Positions 28,756 through 37,899 of a stretch of 64,000 nucleotides of DNA are shown here, piece after piece. The stretch covers positions 8,556,001 to 8,620,000 of the forward strand of contig NZ_CP092497.1 of assembly GCF_022479115.1 (NCBI RefSeq), given 5' to 3'. The notes under the pieces were generated by a model. The model saw only the letters and a program-made list of their open reading frames with translations. It searched no databases and was not told where the DNA came from. A program made the position numbers and the translations under genes. Within the stretch, counting starts at the first letter, position 1; every line of letters starts with the position of its first letter. Origin of the DNA: Amycolatopsis sp. EV170708-02-1. Its GTDB lineage: Bacteria; Actinomycetota; Actinomycetes; Mycobacteriales; Pseudonocardiaceae.

Positions 28756-29030
28756 GCTGCCCCGTCCGCTCGGTCGCCGCGCAGCTGGGAGCGCAGTTCG
28801 GCACGGGCGCGAGCGCGCTTTTCGTTGCGGCGGGCGAGTCCGGCGGTCACGCGCGCGTTCAGCGGGCGGAACAGCAGCAGACCCAGCGGCAGCCCCACGA
28901 CCAGGCCGATCAGCAACGCGACCAGCAGCGGGACGTTGACCAGCAGCAAGCCCCCCGCGATGACCCCGACCAGGACGAACCTGGCCAGCACGTACAGCGT
29001 CAGGTCGCGGGGCAGGTGATTATCGCTCAC
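28752..29030 (-). CDS. DUF4229 small membrane protein
   Basis: 92 residues. Two transmembrane helices cover about residues 10-52 ([20 protein letters not shown], then [20 protein letters not shown]), followed by a very basic cytoplasmic tail ([20 protein letters not shown]). This matches the actinobacterial DUF4229 family of unknown function. Coupled to the downstream desulfhydrase-like gene by a 4-base overlap. Mycobacterial relatives also lie near menaquinone genes (recalled). Confidence 0.75.
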   Translation of the reverse strand: MSDNHLPRDLTLYVLARFVLVGVIAGGLLLVNVPLLVALLIGLVVGLPLGLLLFRPLNARVTAGLARRNEKRARARAELRSQLRGDRADGAA

Positions 29031-29041
29031 ACCGAAGCAGG

Positions 29042-29515
29042 CTACGCGTTGCCGTTGCGGCCCTCGTCCAGGCCCGCGTTGTTGGGCCGCCCTTCGAACC
29101 GGGTGGAGAGCACGACGGTGGTGTTCGTCCGGCCGACGCCGGGGATCCGCCGCAGCCTGCCGAGGGTCTTCTCCAGATCGTCGACGGTCGCCACCCGCAC
29201 CTTGACGACGAAGGCCTCGTCACCAGCGACGGCGTAGCAGCTTTCGACCTCGTCCAGTGCCCCGAGCGCCTCCGCGACATCGTCCTCGGTCGCGGTGTCG
29301 GTGGGGTGGATGCCGACGAGCGCCGTCACCCCGAGTCCGACCGTGTTGGGGTCGACCATGGCGTGGTACCCGGTGATCACGCCGGCGGCCTCGAGTTTGC
29401 CGACCCGTTCGTGCACTGATGAAGCCGAGAGCCCGACAGACCGGCCGAGGTCGGCGTAGGTAGCCCGCCCGTTCTCCCGCAATGCCGCGATGATCTTCCG
29501 ATCCACCTGGTCCAC
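29042..29515 (-). CDS. Lrp/AsnC family transcriptional regulator
   Basis: 157 residues. The N-terminal winged helix-turn-helix is MDQVDRKIIAALRENGRATY to SVGLSASSVHERVGKLEAAG, followed by the ligand-binding RAM domain with GLGVTALVGIHPTD and YAVAGDEAFVVKVRV. Such proteins sense amino acids as octamers. Located 11 bases upstream of the DUF4229/desulfhydrase pair on the same strand, it may control cysteine or sulfur amino-acid metabolism (inference). The GTG start is followed three codons later by another GTG that could also serve. Confidence 0.88.
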   Translation of the reverse strand: MDQVDRKIIAALRENGRATYADLGRSVGLSASSVHERVGKLEAAGVITGYHAMVDPNTVGLGVTALVGIHPTDTATEDDVAEALGALDEVESCYAVAGDEAFVVKVRVATVDDLEKTLGRLRRIPGVGRTNTTVVLSTRFEGRPNNAGLDEGRNGNA

Positions 29516-29763
29516 CGCTACACCTTAGGTGCCACGGCCCGATTCGTGAGATCAGGGCGCGTTTTCATACATCCGTGACAAGACCGGGGCGCCGAGGTAC
29601 GCATGTCGCGGTTGTCGGTTTTGACCTTTAAGGGCTCTTTACTGTTGGACAACCGTTCGAGTACCTGACGGGTGAGATGCAACGATTGCCGCGTTGGCTA
29701 CCCGGCACGACGGGCATCGGACCCGCCCCCGGTTTAGCACTGGAACCGTGAAGGAGGCGGAAA

Positions 29764-29976
29764 ATGACCGCGACCATGGGCGGAAGGTTGCTCACCCCCG
29801 GTGAAGTGGCGGCCCTGTTCCGGGTCGACCCCAAGACCGTGACCCGCTGGGCGACCGCGGGCCGGATCGGCTCGATCCGTACTCCCGGCGGGCACCGCCG
29901 GTTCCGCGAGGCCGAGGTGAACGAGCTCCTCGCCGAGCTGACCACCGACGCCAGCGAGCCCGCTCGCAAGGTCTGA
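29764..29976 (+). CDS. bldC: BldC-type MerR-like DNA-binding protein
   Basis: 70 residues with a single winged helix-turn-helix: LLTPGEVAALFRVDPKTVTR followed by WATAGRIGSIRTPGGHRRFR. This is nearly the whole of Streptomyces BldC, a developmental regulator that binds DNA cooperatively as head-to-tail oligomers on direct repeats. GGAGG lies 8 bases before the ATG. A 12-bp terminator hairpin follows at 30005-30036. The 248-bp upstream region has no supported gene and no promoter I could define. Confidence 0.92.
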   Translation: MTATMGGRLLTPGEVAALFRVDPKTVTRWATAGRIGSIRTPGGHRRFREAEVNELLAELTTDASEPARKV

Positions 29977-30004
29977 CCAGGCATTTCCCCTGAAAAGGAC
30001 TCCA

Positions 30005-30036
30005 GTGACGAAGGGCTCCAAACCGCCCTTCGTCAC
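30005..30036 (+). terminator. Hairpin terminator after bldC
   Basis: GTGACGAAGGGC (30005-30016) pairs perfectly with GCCCTTCGTCAC (30025-30036) around an 8-base loop, 28 bases after the bldC stop. The right side continues CATTGGGG with no T-run. Confidence 0.75.
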
Positions 30037-30124
30037 ATTGGGGTATCCATGAGTCCCCCGCGCGCGGCAAAGAGGCTAGCCTCGTGGGACTGAGCAACGT
30101 CCTCCACGCGGAAAGGGACCGAGC

Positions 30125-30307
30125 ATGATCTATCTGCTCGCGGCCATCGGAGCGCTCACCGTCGCCGTGGTTTTGTGGCGCGCGTTCGGGATCGAGCGTG
30201 TCGGGGTGCCCTCGTCGCGACCGACACTGGCCCCGGACGACGACCCCGACTTCCTGCGCAAGCTCGGTGAGCAGCAGCGAAAAGGTAAAGACGAAGACAA
30301 AGATTAG
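30125..30307 (+). CDS. Small single-helix membrane protein
   Basis: 60 residues: one N-terminal transmembrane helix (MIYLLAAIGALTVAVVLWRA) and a hydrophilic tail with PDDDPDFLRKLGEQQRKGKD. Proteins of this pattern are common next to bldC and MinD-like genes in actinobacteria; function unknown. GGAAAGGGA precedes the ATG as ribosome-binding site. Its stop TAG (30305-30307) overlaps the stop TAA of the opposing ATPase gene (30304-30306), so there is no room for a terminator between these convergent genes. Confidence 0.75.
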   Translation: MIYLLAAIGALTVAVVLWRAFGIERVGVPSSRPTLAPDDDPDFLRKLGEQQRKGKDEDKD

Positions 30308-31632
30308 GGCTGGATCGGCTGGTACTGCTGGCCACCGAAGCCGTCCGCGACGGTGGCGGCCAGTTCCAGCAACGCCAGCCGGGTGTCCTCGTGCAGCCGG
30401 TCCAGCTCGATCTCGGCGCCCTCTTCCAGGTGCGGGTCGAACGGGATACGGCACACCGAACGGACACGCGCGCCGAAGTGCGCGGAAAGCTTGTCGAGAT
30501 CGACCGAGCCACCCTTCGGCCGCACCGAGTTGATCACCGCGACCGACCGTTTGACCAGGTCGCCGTAGCCGTGCGCTTCCAGCCAGTCGAGCGTGGCCGA
30601 CGCACTGCGCGCCCCGTCCACGGAGCCTGACGAGACCACCACCAGCGCGTCCGCGACGTCCAGGACGCCCTTCATCGCCGAGTGCATCAAACCGGTCCCG
30701 CAGTCGGTGAGCACGATGTTGTAGAAGTGCTCCAGCAGGTTGACCGTGCGCCGGTAGTCGTCTTCGGAGAACGCCTCCGAGACGGCCGGATCCTGCTCGC
30801 TGGCGAGGATCTCCAGCCTGCTCCCGCCCTGCGAGGTGTACGAACGGACGTCGCTGTACCTGGTGATCTTGTCCGCGTCCCGCAGCAGATGCCGCACGGT
30901 CGCGGTGGTCTCGATCGGGATCTTCTGCGACAGCGTCCCGCGATCCGGGTTCGCGTCGACGGCGACCACGCGATCACCGCGCAGCGAAGCGAACGTCGAG
31001 CCCAGCGTGGTCGTCGTGGTGGTCTTGCCGACGCCGCCCTTGAGGCTCAGCATCGCGATCTTGTAGCACCCGCGCAGCGGCTGGTTGATCTGCGCGATCA
31101 GTTCGCGTTTGCGCGTGTCCTTGGGGCTCTCCCCCGGATTGACGAGTTTGCCGGTGCCCACGTAAAGCGCCTTGCGCCAGCCCGACTGCGGCTTGCGCTT
31201 CTGCGGCTTCACCAGGCTCGCGGTGGCGAGTTCGTCCGGGAGCGCGTGCCTGCCCTGTGGCTGCGGGAGCCCCGGCACCGCCTGCTGCGGCGGCGGGGCG
31301 TACTGCTGCTGAGGCGGCGGCGCGTACTGGGCGGCCTGCTGCGGCGGCGCCTGCTGAGGCTGGGGCTGCAGCGGAGGCAGGTTCTGGTCGTAGGGCTGCT
31401 GATACTGCTGCCCTTGCGAAGGCTGCGGCAGCGGAGGAGCGGCCTGCTGCTGCGGGTACTGGCCCTGCTGCGGGTACTGCGGCTGGACGACCTGGGTCGG
31501 CTCGGCCTCGAAACCGCTCGCGGCCGGATGCGGCGCCGAGTCCGTCCTGTCCTCGGAGAACAACTCCGAGGGCTGGGCGCTCTCGGTCGGTTCGGGGTGG
31601 CCAGGAGCCGATTCTTCGCTGGGTCCGGTCAC
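30304..31632 (-). CDS. MinD/ParA-like ATPase with Pro/Gln-rich N-terminus
   Basis: 442 residues. About 130 N-terminal residues are low-complexity Pro/Gln (repeats such as QYAPPPQQQYAPPPQQ). A basic linker (KPQKRKPQSGWRKALYVG) and a deviant-Walker ATPase follow: MLSLKGGVGKTTTTTTLGST near residue 195, then VAVDANPDRGTLSQKIP and VLTDCGTGLMHSAMKG. This layout resembles Rv0530 and the EspI-type ATPases of type VII secretion systems, but no ESX genes are present. The likely role is protein positioning or regulation at the membrane (inference). It follows the cytochrome c maturation genes on the same strand after 79 bases. Confidence 0.82.
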   Translation of the reverse strand: MTGPSEESAPGHPEPTESAQPSELFSEDRTDSAPHPAASGFEAEPTQVVQPQYPQQGQYPQQQAAPPLPQPSQGQQYQQPYDQNLPPLQPQPQQAPPQQAAQYAPPPQQQYAPPPQQAVPGLPQPQGRHALPDELATASLVKPQKRKPQSGWRKALYVGTGKLVNPGESPKDTRKRELIAQINQPLRGCYKIAMLSLKGGVGKTTTTTTLGSTFASLRGDRVVAVDANPDRGTLSQKIPIETTATVRHLLRDADKITRYSDVRSYTSQGGSRLEILASEQDPAVSEAFSEDDYRRTVNLLEHFYNIVLTDCGTGLMHSAMKGVLDVADALVVVSSGSVDGARSASATLDWLEAHGYGDLVKRSVAVINSVRPKGGSVDLDKLSAHFGARVRSVCRIPFDPHLEEGAEIELDRLHEDTRLALLELAATVADGFGGQQYQPIQP

Positions 31633-31711
31633 CGCTGAATTCCTCCTCCGCGCACGTCTTCCCCCATTACCTCAGTATTGACGGTAGCCGGGTCGCGCGC
31701 AGCGGCGACGG

Positions 31712-32683
31712 TCAGCCCCCGGCGTAGGAGTGCAGCCCCGACGTCACCAGGTTCACGAAGAACATGTTGAAGATCGTCGCGGAGAATCCGACGATGTTGA
31801 TGATCGCGGCCCGCTTCCCCCGCCAGCCCGCGGTGGCACGGGAGTGGAGGTACGCGGCGTAGACGACCCACGCCACGAAGGCGACGGTCTCCTTGGGGTC
31901 CCAGCCCCAGAACCGGCCCCACGCCGCCTCCGCCCACACGGCGCCGCAGAGCACGCCGAAGGTGAAGATCGGGAAGGCGAAGATGGTGGTGCGGTAGGCG
32001 ATGCGGTCGAGCACGTCCGCGGCGGGCAGCTTCGGGGCGAACTTGGCGAACTTCGCCGGGTTGTCGTCGTGCGCGGCGCGGAAGAGGTAAAGGACGCTGG
32101 CGACGCCGGGCACCAGGAAGACACCGGACCCGATGATCGCCGCGGACACGTGGATGATCAGCCAGTACGACTGGAGCGCGGGCTGCACCGGCGCGGCCGT
32201 CGTGTACAGCATCGTGCCGTTGACGAACATCAGGATCACGACCGGCAGCAGCAGGAAGCCGGTGAGGTGGCGGACCGGGAACTTCCGCATGATGACGAGC
32301 CAGGTCACGACGGCGATGAAGGTCGTGGCCATGCCGTATTCGTAGAGGTTGCCCCACGGCGCGCGGTGCACGGCGAACCCGCGCAGCACGATCGCGGCCA
32401 GGTGCAGCAGCGCGGCCAGCACCAGCAGCGCGGCACCCATCCGGCCGATGCGCTCGGGGCGGCCGATCTCGCGCGAAGGCTCGACGGGCGTCCCGTACGC
32501 CGGCGGCGGGCCGCCCGCGCCGACCAGTTCGCGGGAGCGCTGCATGCTGCGCTGCGCCGCCAGACGGCCCTTCGCGCCGAAGCCCTGCTCGATGAGGGCG
32601 AACATCAGCGCGAGGACGTAGATCGCCGCCGCGGTGGTGTAGGAGTAGTCGCTGTACTGGGACAGCGTCTCGTTGATCGGCAT
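31712..32683 (-). CDS. ccsB: Cytochrome c biogenesis protein CcsB/ResC (System II)
   Basis: Integral membrane haem-handling protein of 323 residues with about eight helices. The haem-binding tryptophan-rich motif appears as WGRFWGWDPKETVAFVAWVV near residue 245, with conserved histidines such as IIHVSAAIIGSGVFL and YAAYLHSRATAGWRG. With ResB it forms the System II synthetase that exports haem and attaches it to apocytochrome c outside the membrane. Starts 5 bases after resB. Counterpart of Rv0529. Confidence 0.93.
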   Translation of the reverse strand: MPINETLSQYSDYSYTTAAAIYVLALMFALIEQGFGAKGRLAAQRSMQRSRELVGAGGPPPAYGTPVEPSREIGRPERIGRMGAALLVLAALLHLAAIVLRGFAVHRAPWGNLYEYGMATTFIAVVTWLVIMRKFPVRHLTGFLLLPVVILMFVNGTMLYTTAAPVQPALQSYWLIIHVSAAIIGSGVFLVPGVASVLYLFRAAHDDNPAKFAKFAPKLPAADVLDRIAYRTTIFAFPIFTFGVLCGAVWAEAAWGRFWGWDPKETVAFVAWVVYAAYLHSRATAGWRGKRAAIINIVGFSATIFNMFFVNLVTSGLHSYAGG

Positions 32684-32688
32684 GACCT

Positions 32689-34269
32689 CTAGTTGCCTCT
32701 CTGCCCCTGGACCAGCTTGCCGCTGATCCGCTGGAACTCTTCGCCGTAGCCCGCCTGATCGGTGCGCGCCAGCCCGGCGACCTCGATCACGGTACCCGTC
32801 TCACCTTCGCGCGCCGGGGTCACCCGCACCCATACCCGGCGCCGTTTGACCAGCAGCGATCCCGCCAGCCCGATCAGCATCGCGACCGCGCAGACCAGCA
32901 CCCAGCCCTGCACCGGATCGTGCGAGACCTGGATGGCGACCCATTCCTGGACGCCGTCGAAGCGGACCTTCGTGCCGTCGTCCAGCACGGTCTCCTGACC
33001 CTGGTCCAGGTTCTGCCGCGTGAGCTTCTTGAGCCTGCCGTCCTCGACGAGCGACTGGTCGATCTGGAAGATCGACTGCCCGCGGCCCGCGTCGAGGCCG
33101 AGGTCGCCGCGGTAGATGTCGACGGCCACGGCCGGCTTGTTCGCCTCGGGCCGCGAAGACGTCAGCACGTTGCCGTGCAGGAACGCGGTCGGGGCGAGCA
33201 GGCCGGTGATCGCGAGCTGACGGGTGCGGCGTTCGATCGGGTCGGCGATACCCGGCTGGTCGATCTTCGTCGCGCCTTCGGAGAGCTTCGTCGGCTCGTC
33301 GGCGGGGCGCCACGGCGTGATGTTGGTGCGCACGGTGCCGTCGGGGAAGGTCACCGTGAACTTCGGGGAGTAGCCGAAGTTCAGCAGGTAGACGCGGTCG
33401 CCCGCGGTGCGCAGCGGCGAGTTGACCTCGAGTCCGTACGGCTTCCACGCGCCGGTCTTCAGGTCTTCGCCCGACTGGTACTCCATGTTGGAGTGGTAGT
33501 AGTTCGCCTGGCCGTTCGCGGTGTAGCGCGCCTCGAAGTCCTTGAGGCGGATGCAGAACCCGTTGAGGTCGGTGCCGTCGACGCGCAGCCCGGCGTTGAA
33601 GGTGTCGTAGCCGAGGATGCCGGAGTTGCACCACGGGCTGCCGTCGGCTTGGACGATGACCTGGCCTTCGTAGCCGAACAGCTTGCCCAGCGCGAAGAAG
33701 ATGATCAGGCCGAGCATGCCGAAGTGGAAGACGAGGTTGCCGGTCTCGCGGAGGTACCCGCGTTCGGCGGAGATGCTGCGGCTTCCGTCGGCCTCTTCGC
33801 GCTCGACGCGGCGCCAGCCCTTGAGCAGCGTGTGCGTGTCCTTCAGGACCGTCTCGGGAGTCCGGTCGGTCGTGGTGGACACGTGATGCGGCATCCGCGA
33901 GAGCTTGCGCGGCGTGAGCACGGGCTTGGCGCGCATCGCCTTCGCGTACTCGAAGCTGCGCGGCGCGAGGCAGCCGATGAGCGAGACCATCAGCAGGATG
34001 TAGATCGCCGAGAACCAGACGCTGCCGTAGACCTCGAAGAACTGCAGGCGGTCGAGCAGTTCGCCCCACCAGCCGTGCGCGGCGATGTACTCGTCGGTCT
34101 TGGCGACGTTGAGGTTCCGCTGCGGCAGCAGGGCGCCGGGCATGGCGGCGAGCGCGAGCAGGAACAGCAGCACCAGCGCGGTGCGCATCGACGTCAGTCC
34201 GCGCCAGGTGTTGCGAAGGAAGCCGAGGGCCCGCTTCAGCGGCGTCTGACGGTATTCGGTGGTGGTCAC
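32689..34269 (-). CDS. resB: Cytochrome c biogenesis protein ResB/Ccs1
   Basis: System II partner of CcsB. Three N-terminal transmembrane helices (for example MRTALVLLFLLALAAMPGAL and WFSAIYILLMVSLIGCLAPR) precede a large extracytoplasmic domain with YYHSNMEYQSGEDLKTG. A last helix near residue 455 (GWVLVCAVAMLIGLAGSLLV) follows. The start is a GTG overlapping the ccdA stop as GTGA, which gives 526 residues; further upstream in-frame codons run inside ccdA and are not part of the gene. Counterpart of Rv0528. Confidence 0.93.
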   Translation of the reverse strand: MTTTEYRQTPLKRALGFLRNTWRGLTSMRTALVLLFLLALAAMPGALLPQRNLNVAKTDEYIAAHGWWGELLDRLQFFEVYGSVWFSAIYILLMVSLIGCLAPRSFEYAKAMRAKPVLTPRKLSRMPHHVSTTTDRTPETVLKDTHTLLKGWRRVEREEADGSRSISAERGYLRETGNLVFHFGMLGLIIFFALGKLFGYEGQVIVQADGSPWCNSGILGYDTFNAGLRVDGTDLNGFCIRLKDFEARYTANGQANYYHSNMEYQSGEDLKTGAWKPYGLEVNSPLRTAGDRVYLLNFGYSPKFTVTFPDGTVRTNITPWRPADEPTKLSEGATKIDQPGIADPIERRTRQLAITGLLAPTAFLHGNVLTSSRPEANKPAVAVDIYRGDLGLDAGRGQSIFQIDQSLVEDGRLKKLTRQNLDQGQETVLDDGTKVRFDGVQEWVAIQVSHDPVQGWVLVCAVAMLIGLAGSLLVKRRRVWVRVTPAREGETGTVIEVAGLARTDQAGYGEEFQRISGKLVQGQRGN

Positions 34270-35039
34270 AAGGGCAGCCTGATGTCGTTCACGAGGGTGT
34301 TCCGGATCCAGCCGGTCAGGTCGCCCCACAGTCCGGTCACCAGCAGGACGCCGACGACCAGCAGCAGGACGCCGCCGAAGACCTGCACCTGACGGCCGTG
34401 GCGGCGGAGCCAGTCGGTGGCGCGGACGGCCCAGCGGGCGCCGAACGCGATGAGAAGGAACGGCAGACCGAGGCCGAGGCAGTAGACCAGGATCAGCACG
34501 TATCCGCGCGCCGCCGCCCCGCCGGTGGCGCTGGCCATCGACATGACCGCGGACAGCGTCGGCCCGATGCACGGCGTCCAGCCGAGCCCGAACACCGCGC
34601 CGAGCACCGGCGCGCCCCACAGCCCGCCGCGCGGCACGTGATGCGAGCGGAACTCGCGCTGCAGCCCGGGGATCCAGCCGAGGAAGACCAGCGCCATCGC
34701 GATGGTCAGCACGCCGCCGAGGCGCTGGAGGAGGTCCATGTTGAGCTGGACGACGTCGGCGATCCACACCAGCGTCCCCAGCGTCACCACGAAGACGACG
34801 GTGAACCCGAGCACGAACAGCGCCGCCGCGCCGACGACGGCGTAGCGACCCTTCTTGCGCCCCTCGTCGGGGCTGACCGCGGGGGCGTCCGCGCCGACCA
34901 GCGCCGCCAGGTACGCGAGGTACCCGGGCACCAGCGGCACGACGCACGGCGACGCGAAGGAGATCGTCCCGGCCAGCAGCGCGACCCCCGCCGCGAGCAG
35001 GAGCGGCCCGGAGAGCGCCAGCTCGGTAACACCGTTCAC
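34266..35039 (-). CDS. ccdA: Thiol:disulfide transporter CcdA (DsbD-type membrane protein)
   Basis: Six-helix membrane protein that passes reducing equivalents from cytoplasmic thioredoxin to extracytoplasmic thiol partners, keeping apocytochrome c cysteines reduced. The redox cysteines are visible in GTISFASPCVVPLVPGYLAY and VFGLGWTPCIGPTLSAVMSM. The start GTG at 35039 (VNGVTELALSGPLLL) gives 257 residues. It has no Shine-Dalgarno, but TACGCT lies exactly 7 bases upstream, so the mRNA may be leaderless. This start lies downstream of repeat A3 and the 35227-35254 hairpin, so the ccs genes probably form their own unit. Counterpart of Rv0527. Confidence 0.92.
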   Translation of the reverse strand: MNGVTELALSGPLLLAAGVALLAGTISFASPCVVPLVPGYLAYLAALVGADAPAVSPDEGRKKGRYAVVGAAALFVLGFTVVFVVTLGTLVWIADVVQLNMDLLQRLGGVLTIAMALVFLGWIPGLQREFRSHHVPRGGLWGAPVLGAVFGLGWTPCIGPTLSAVMSMASATGGAAARGYVLILVYCLGLGLPFLLIAFGARWAVRATDWLRRHGRQVQVFGGVLLLVVGVLLVTGLWGDLTGWIRNTLVNDIRLPL

Positions 35040-35136
35040 GCAAAGGAGCGTAGGCAGTGTGGTCGGAGTGAAAGCGCCGGGGCTGGCCCAACGGGACCTA
35101 CGTCGCACCCGGTCAGGACCTTGGTCCCGGTGGGCT

Positions 35137-35215
35137 GAAAGCGTCCTTCACCGCATGCGACGCGGTGAAGGACGCTTTCGCTGCGTCAGATGCGGGGAAA
35201 GTCCCCTTCAGCCCC
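35137..35215. repeat. Dispersed inverted repeat, family A copy 3
   Basis: GAAAGCGTCCTTCACCGC (35137-35154) and GCGGTGAAGGACGCTTTC (35162-35179) are perfect 18-bp inverted copies. A third unit GCGGGGAAAGTCCCCTTCAG follows, identical to an arm of copy 1. It is 3' of the thioredoxin-like gene at 35267 on the minus strand, behind a hairpin. Confidence 0.85.
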
Positions 35216-35226
35216 CGGCCCGCACA

Positions 35227-35254
35227 GATCGCGTTTAGCGGGCTAAACGCGATC
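35227..35254 (-). terminator. Strong hairpin terminator after the hemL-phosphatase-tlpA unit
   Basis: GATCGCGTTTAGC and GCTAAACGCGATC pair over 13 bp with only GG in the loop, 12 bases beyond the stop codon at 35267 on the minus strand. It separates the hemL operon from ccdA. Confidence 0.75.
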
Positions 35255-35266
35255 CGGGCGGAGGAC

Positions 35267-35848
35267 TCAGGCGGGTTCGGCGGCCAGGCGCTGGACGACG
35301 GGCAGCAGGTCCGAGGCCAGCAGTTCCCGCAGGAACACGGCCGCGACGCGGTGTTGTTTGTCCAGCACGATCGTCGACGGGATGATGTTGCGCGGATACC
35401 CCGAGAGCTGCAGCAGCGTCCGCCCCGACGGGTCGTAGATCGACGGGTACGTCAGCTTCCGGTCCCGCATGAAGTCCTGCGCCGGCGCCCGGTCGTTGTC
35501 GCGCAGGTCGATGCCGACCACCTGGACCCCGGACGCCTTGGTCTGGTCGTAGACCTTCTGCATCTCCGGCGCCTCGACGCGGCACGGCCCGCACCACTGG
35601 CCCCACAGGTTCAGCACGATGACCTTGCCGGGGAAGTCCGCGATCGAAAGCTGTTTGCCCTCGTTCATCAGATCGTCGCCGGACAGCGTCGGCGACGGCT
35701 GGCGGTCCGCGACGTCGTAGGTGATGTCGACCTTCCCGCCCGGCGAAACGAAGTTGAACGAGCCGCCGGTGACGACGGCGTCCTTGCCGGTGGTGCAGCC
35801 GGTGACGGCGAGCATCACCACCGCCATGGCCGCGAGTGCGCGCTTCAT
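35267..35848 (-). CDS. TlpA/ResA-like thioredoxin-fold lipoprotein
   Basis: Extracytoplasmic thiol-disulfide protein expected to reduce apocytochrome c cysteines, fed by CcdA. A lipoprotein signal ([20 protein letters not shown], lipobox VTGC near residue 18) anchors it to the membrane. The thioredoxin domain carries WGQWCGPCRVEAPEMQKVY with the active-site WCGPC, and cis-proline region GYPRNIIPSTIVLD. The ATG at 35848 overlaps the preceding phosphatase stop by 4 bases and gives 193 residues. Counterpart of Rv0526. A hairpin terminator follows. Confidence 0.92.
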   Translation of the reverse strand: MKRALAAMAVVMLAVTGCTTGKDAVVTGGSFNFVSPGGKVDITYDVADRQPSPTLSGDDLMNEGKQLSIADFPGKVIVLNLWGQWCGPCRVEAPEMQKVYDQTKASGVQVVGIDLRDNDRAPAQDFMRDRKLTYPSIYDPSGRTLLQLSGYPRNIIPSTIVLDKQHRVAAVFLRELLASDLLPVVQRLAAEPA

Positions 35849-36477
35849 GCGCCGGTCACCTTCGGGTCGGTCGTGCCCGCGGGTTCGCTGTAGACGATCC
35901 GCACGAGTTCCTCGCCCTCGAAGACCAGGCTGGTGAGCGACGCGAGCGAGCACTGCCGGTTGCGCGGGTCGTGCCAGAGGCGCTTCGCCTCCAGGAACCG
36001 CCGCACGGTCCAGATCGGCAGCTGGTGCGAGACGCACAGCGCCTCGTGGCCCTCGGCCGCCCGCCGCGCGCGGTGGATCGCGCCGAGCATGCGGTGCGCG
36101 ATCTCGACGTACGGCTCGCCCCAGGACGGCCGGAACGGGTTGACCAGCTTCGGCCAGTGCTTCGGCTCACGAAGCGCGCCATCGCCGACGGCGACCCGCT
36201 CGCCCTCGAACTGGTTGTCCGCCTCGATGAGCCGCTCGTCGGTGTCGACGTCGAGCCGGTGCGCGGCCGCGATCGGCGCGGCGGTCTCCTGCGCGCGCTG
36301 AAGCGGCGAAGCGACGACGTGCGTGATGTCGTGCGTCGCGACGGCTTCGGCGACCGTCAGCGCCTGGCGCTGTCCGCGGTCCGAGAGCTTGAAGCCGGGC
36401 AGGCGGCCGTAAAGGATCTTGTCCGGGTTGTGCACCTCGCCGTGGCGAAGCAGGTGCACGATCGTCGTCGCGCTCAC
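35845..36477 (-). CDS. Histidine phosphatase family protein (phosphoglycerate-mutase fold)
   Basis: Begins [20 protein letters not shown] with the catalytic RHGE motif at about residues 11-14; the second catalytic pair is in [14 protein letters not shown]. It is a phosphatase of unknown substrate, present at the same place in mycobacteria (Rv0525). The GTG at 36477 overlaps the hemL stop as GTGA and gives 210 residues. Its retention between hemL and the cytochrome c thioredoxin suggests a link to tetrapyrrole or cytochrome metabolism, but this is unproven. Confidence 0.88.
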   Translation of the reverse strand: MSATTIVHLLRHGEVHNPDKILYGRLPGFKLSDRGQRQALTVAEAVATHDITHVVASPLQRAQETAAPIAAAHRLDVDTDERLIEADNQFEGERVAVGDGALREPKHWPKLVNPFRPSWGEPYVEIAHRMLGAIHRARRAAEGHEALCVSHQLPIWTVRRFLEAKRLWHDPRNRQCSLASLTSLVFEGEELVRIVYSEPAGTTDPKVTGA

Positions 36478-37778
36478 GCCTGGACCGCCTCGGCGGCGGC
36501 GCGGGCGGCCACGCGAAGCGCGGACTCGACGACCTCGAACTCGGCGTCGCCCATGGCCGCGTTGACGAACCACGCCTCGTACGCGCTCGGCGGCGCGTAC
36601 ACGCCGTTGTCCAGCAACGCGTGGAAGAACGCCGGGAACCGCCAGGTCTCCGAAGCCTGCGCGCCCGGGTAGTTCGTCACCGGGTTCTCGCTGAAGAACA
36701 CGCTGACGAGGTTGCCCGCGTACTGCACGGTGTGCGTGACACCGGCCTCGGTGAGCGACCGGTCGAACAGGTCACCGAGGCGCTTCGCGTTGGCGTCGAG
36801 GGCCGCGTACACGGCGTCGTCGGCCGCGCGCAGCGTCGCGAGCCCGGTGGCGACGGCAACGGGGTTCCCGGACAGCGTCCCCGCCTGGTACACCGGCCCG
36901 CCCGGGGCCAGCTTCGCCATCACGTCGGCACGGCCGCCGAAGGCCGCGGCCGGCAAGCCGCCGGACATCACCTTGCCGAAGGTGTACAGGTCACCGGCGA
37001 CACCGTCGAGGCCGAACCAGCCCGCCTTGGACACGCGGAACCCGGTCATCACCTCGTCCATGATCAGCAGCGCGCCGTGCTCGTGCGCGATCTCCTTGAG
37101 CCCGGCGTTGAAGCCCTCGATCGGGGCGACGGCGCCCATGTTGCCGGCGGCCGCTTCGGTGATGATCGCGGCGATCGAATCCGGGTTGTCCACAAAGGAC
37201 TTCCGGACCGCGTCGAGGTCGTTGTAGGGCAGGACGATCGTGTCGGCCGCCTGCGCGCCGGTGACCCCGGGCGAGGTCGGGAGGCCGAGGGTCGCGACGC
37301 CGGAGCCCGCTTCGGCGAGCAGCGCGTCGACGTGGCCGTGGTAGCAGCCCGCGAACTTGATGATCTTCGCCCGGCCGGTGAATCCCCTGGCGAGGCGGAT
37401 CGCGCTCATCGTCGCCTCGGTGCCGGAGTTGACCAGGCGCACCCGCTCCACCGGCTCGACGCGGGCGATGATCTCCTCGGCGAGCTCGACCTCGCCGCGC
37501 GTCGGGGTGCCGAACGACAGCCCGTCGACAGCGGCTTCGCGCGCGGCGGAGACGACGTCCGGATGCGCGTGCCCGAGGATCATCGGCCCCCACGACGAGA
37601 CCAGGTCGACGTAGCGGTTGCCGTCCGCGTCCCAGAGATACGGCCCCTCACCGCGCACCATGAACCGCGGGGTGCCGCCAACGGAGTTGAAGGCCCGCAC
37701 CGGGGAATTCACCCCGCCCGGGATCGCGGCCTTCGCTCGTTCGAACCATGCCTTGGACTGATCGACTCCGGTAGTCAC
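36474..37778 (-). CDS. hemL: Glutamate-1-semialdehyde 2,1-aminomutase
   Basis: PLP enzyme converting glutamate-1-semialdehyde to 5-aminolevulinate, second step of the C5 haem pathway. The PLP lysine is in [20 protein letters not shown] near residue 265, the aldehyde site in [18 protein letters not shown], and [12 protein letters not shown] near the N-terminus is typical. The GTG beginning [11 protein letters not shown] gives 434 residues, the usual length; a GTG 10 codons upstream is less likely. First gene of a unit with the phosphatase and thioredoxin-like lipoprotein. Counterpart of Rv0524. Confidence 0.95.
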   Translation of the reverse strand: MTTGVDQSKAWFERAKAAIPGGVNSPVRAFNSVGGTPRFMVRGEGPYLWDADGNRYVDLVSSWGPMILGHAHPDVVSAAREAAVDGLSFGTPTRGEVELAEEIIARVEPVERVRLVNSGTEATMSAIRLARGFTGRAKIIKFAGCYHGHVDALLAEAGSGVATLGLPTSPGVTGAQAADTIVLPYNDLDAVRKSFVDNPDSIAAIITEAAAGNMGAVAPIEGFNAGLKEIAHEHGALLIMDEVMTGFRVSKAGWFGLDGVAGDLYTFGKVMSGGLPAAAFGGRADVMAKLAPGGPVYQAGTLSGNPVAVATGLATLRAADDAVYAALDANAKRLGDLFDRSLTEAGVTHTVQYAGNLVSVFFSENPVTNYPGAQASETWRFPAFFHALLDNGVYAPPSAYEAWFVNAAMGDAEFEVVESALRVAARAAAEAVQA

Positions 37779-37899
37779 GTCCCCAGTCTCGCAAATCCCC
37801 GAGGACACCCGCCGCCAGGTCGTGCGGTTGCGGGCATGGCGTGACCAGGCCCACTAGGGTGGGAAGCACTCCCGCCGAAACCCTCGCGGAGGAATCCAC

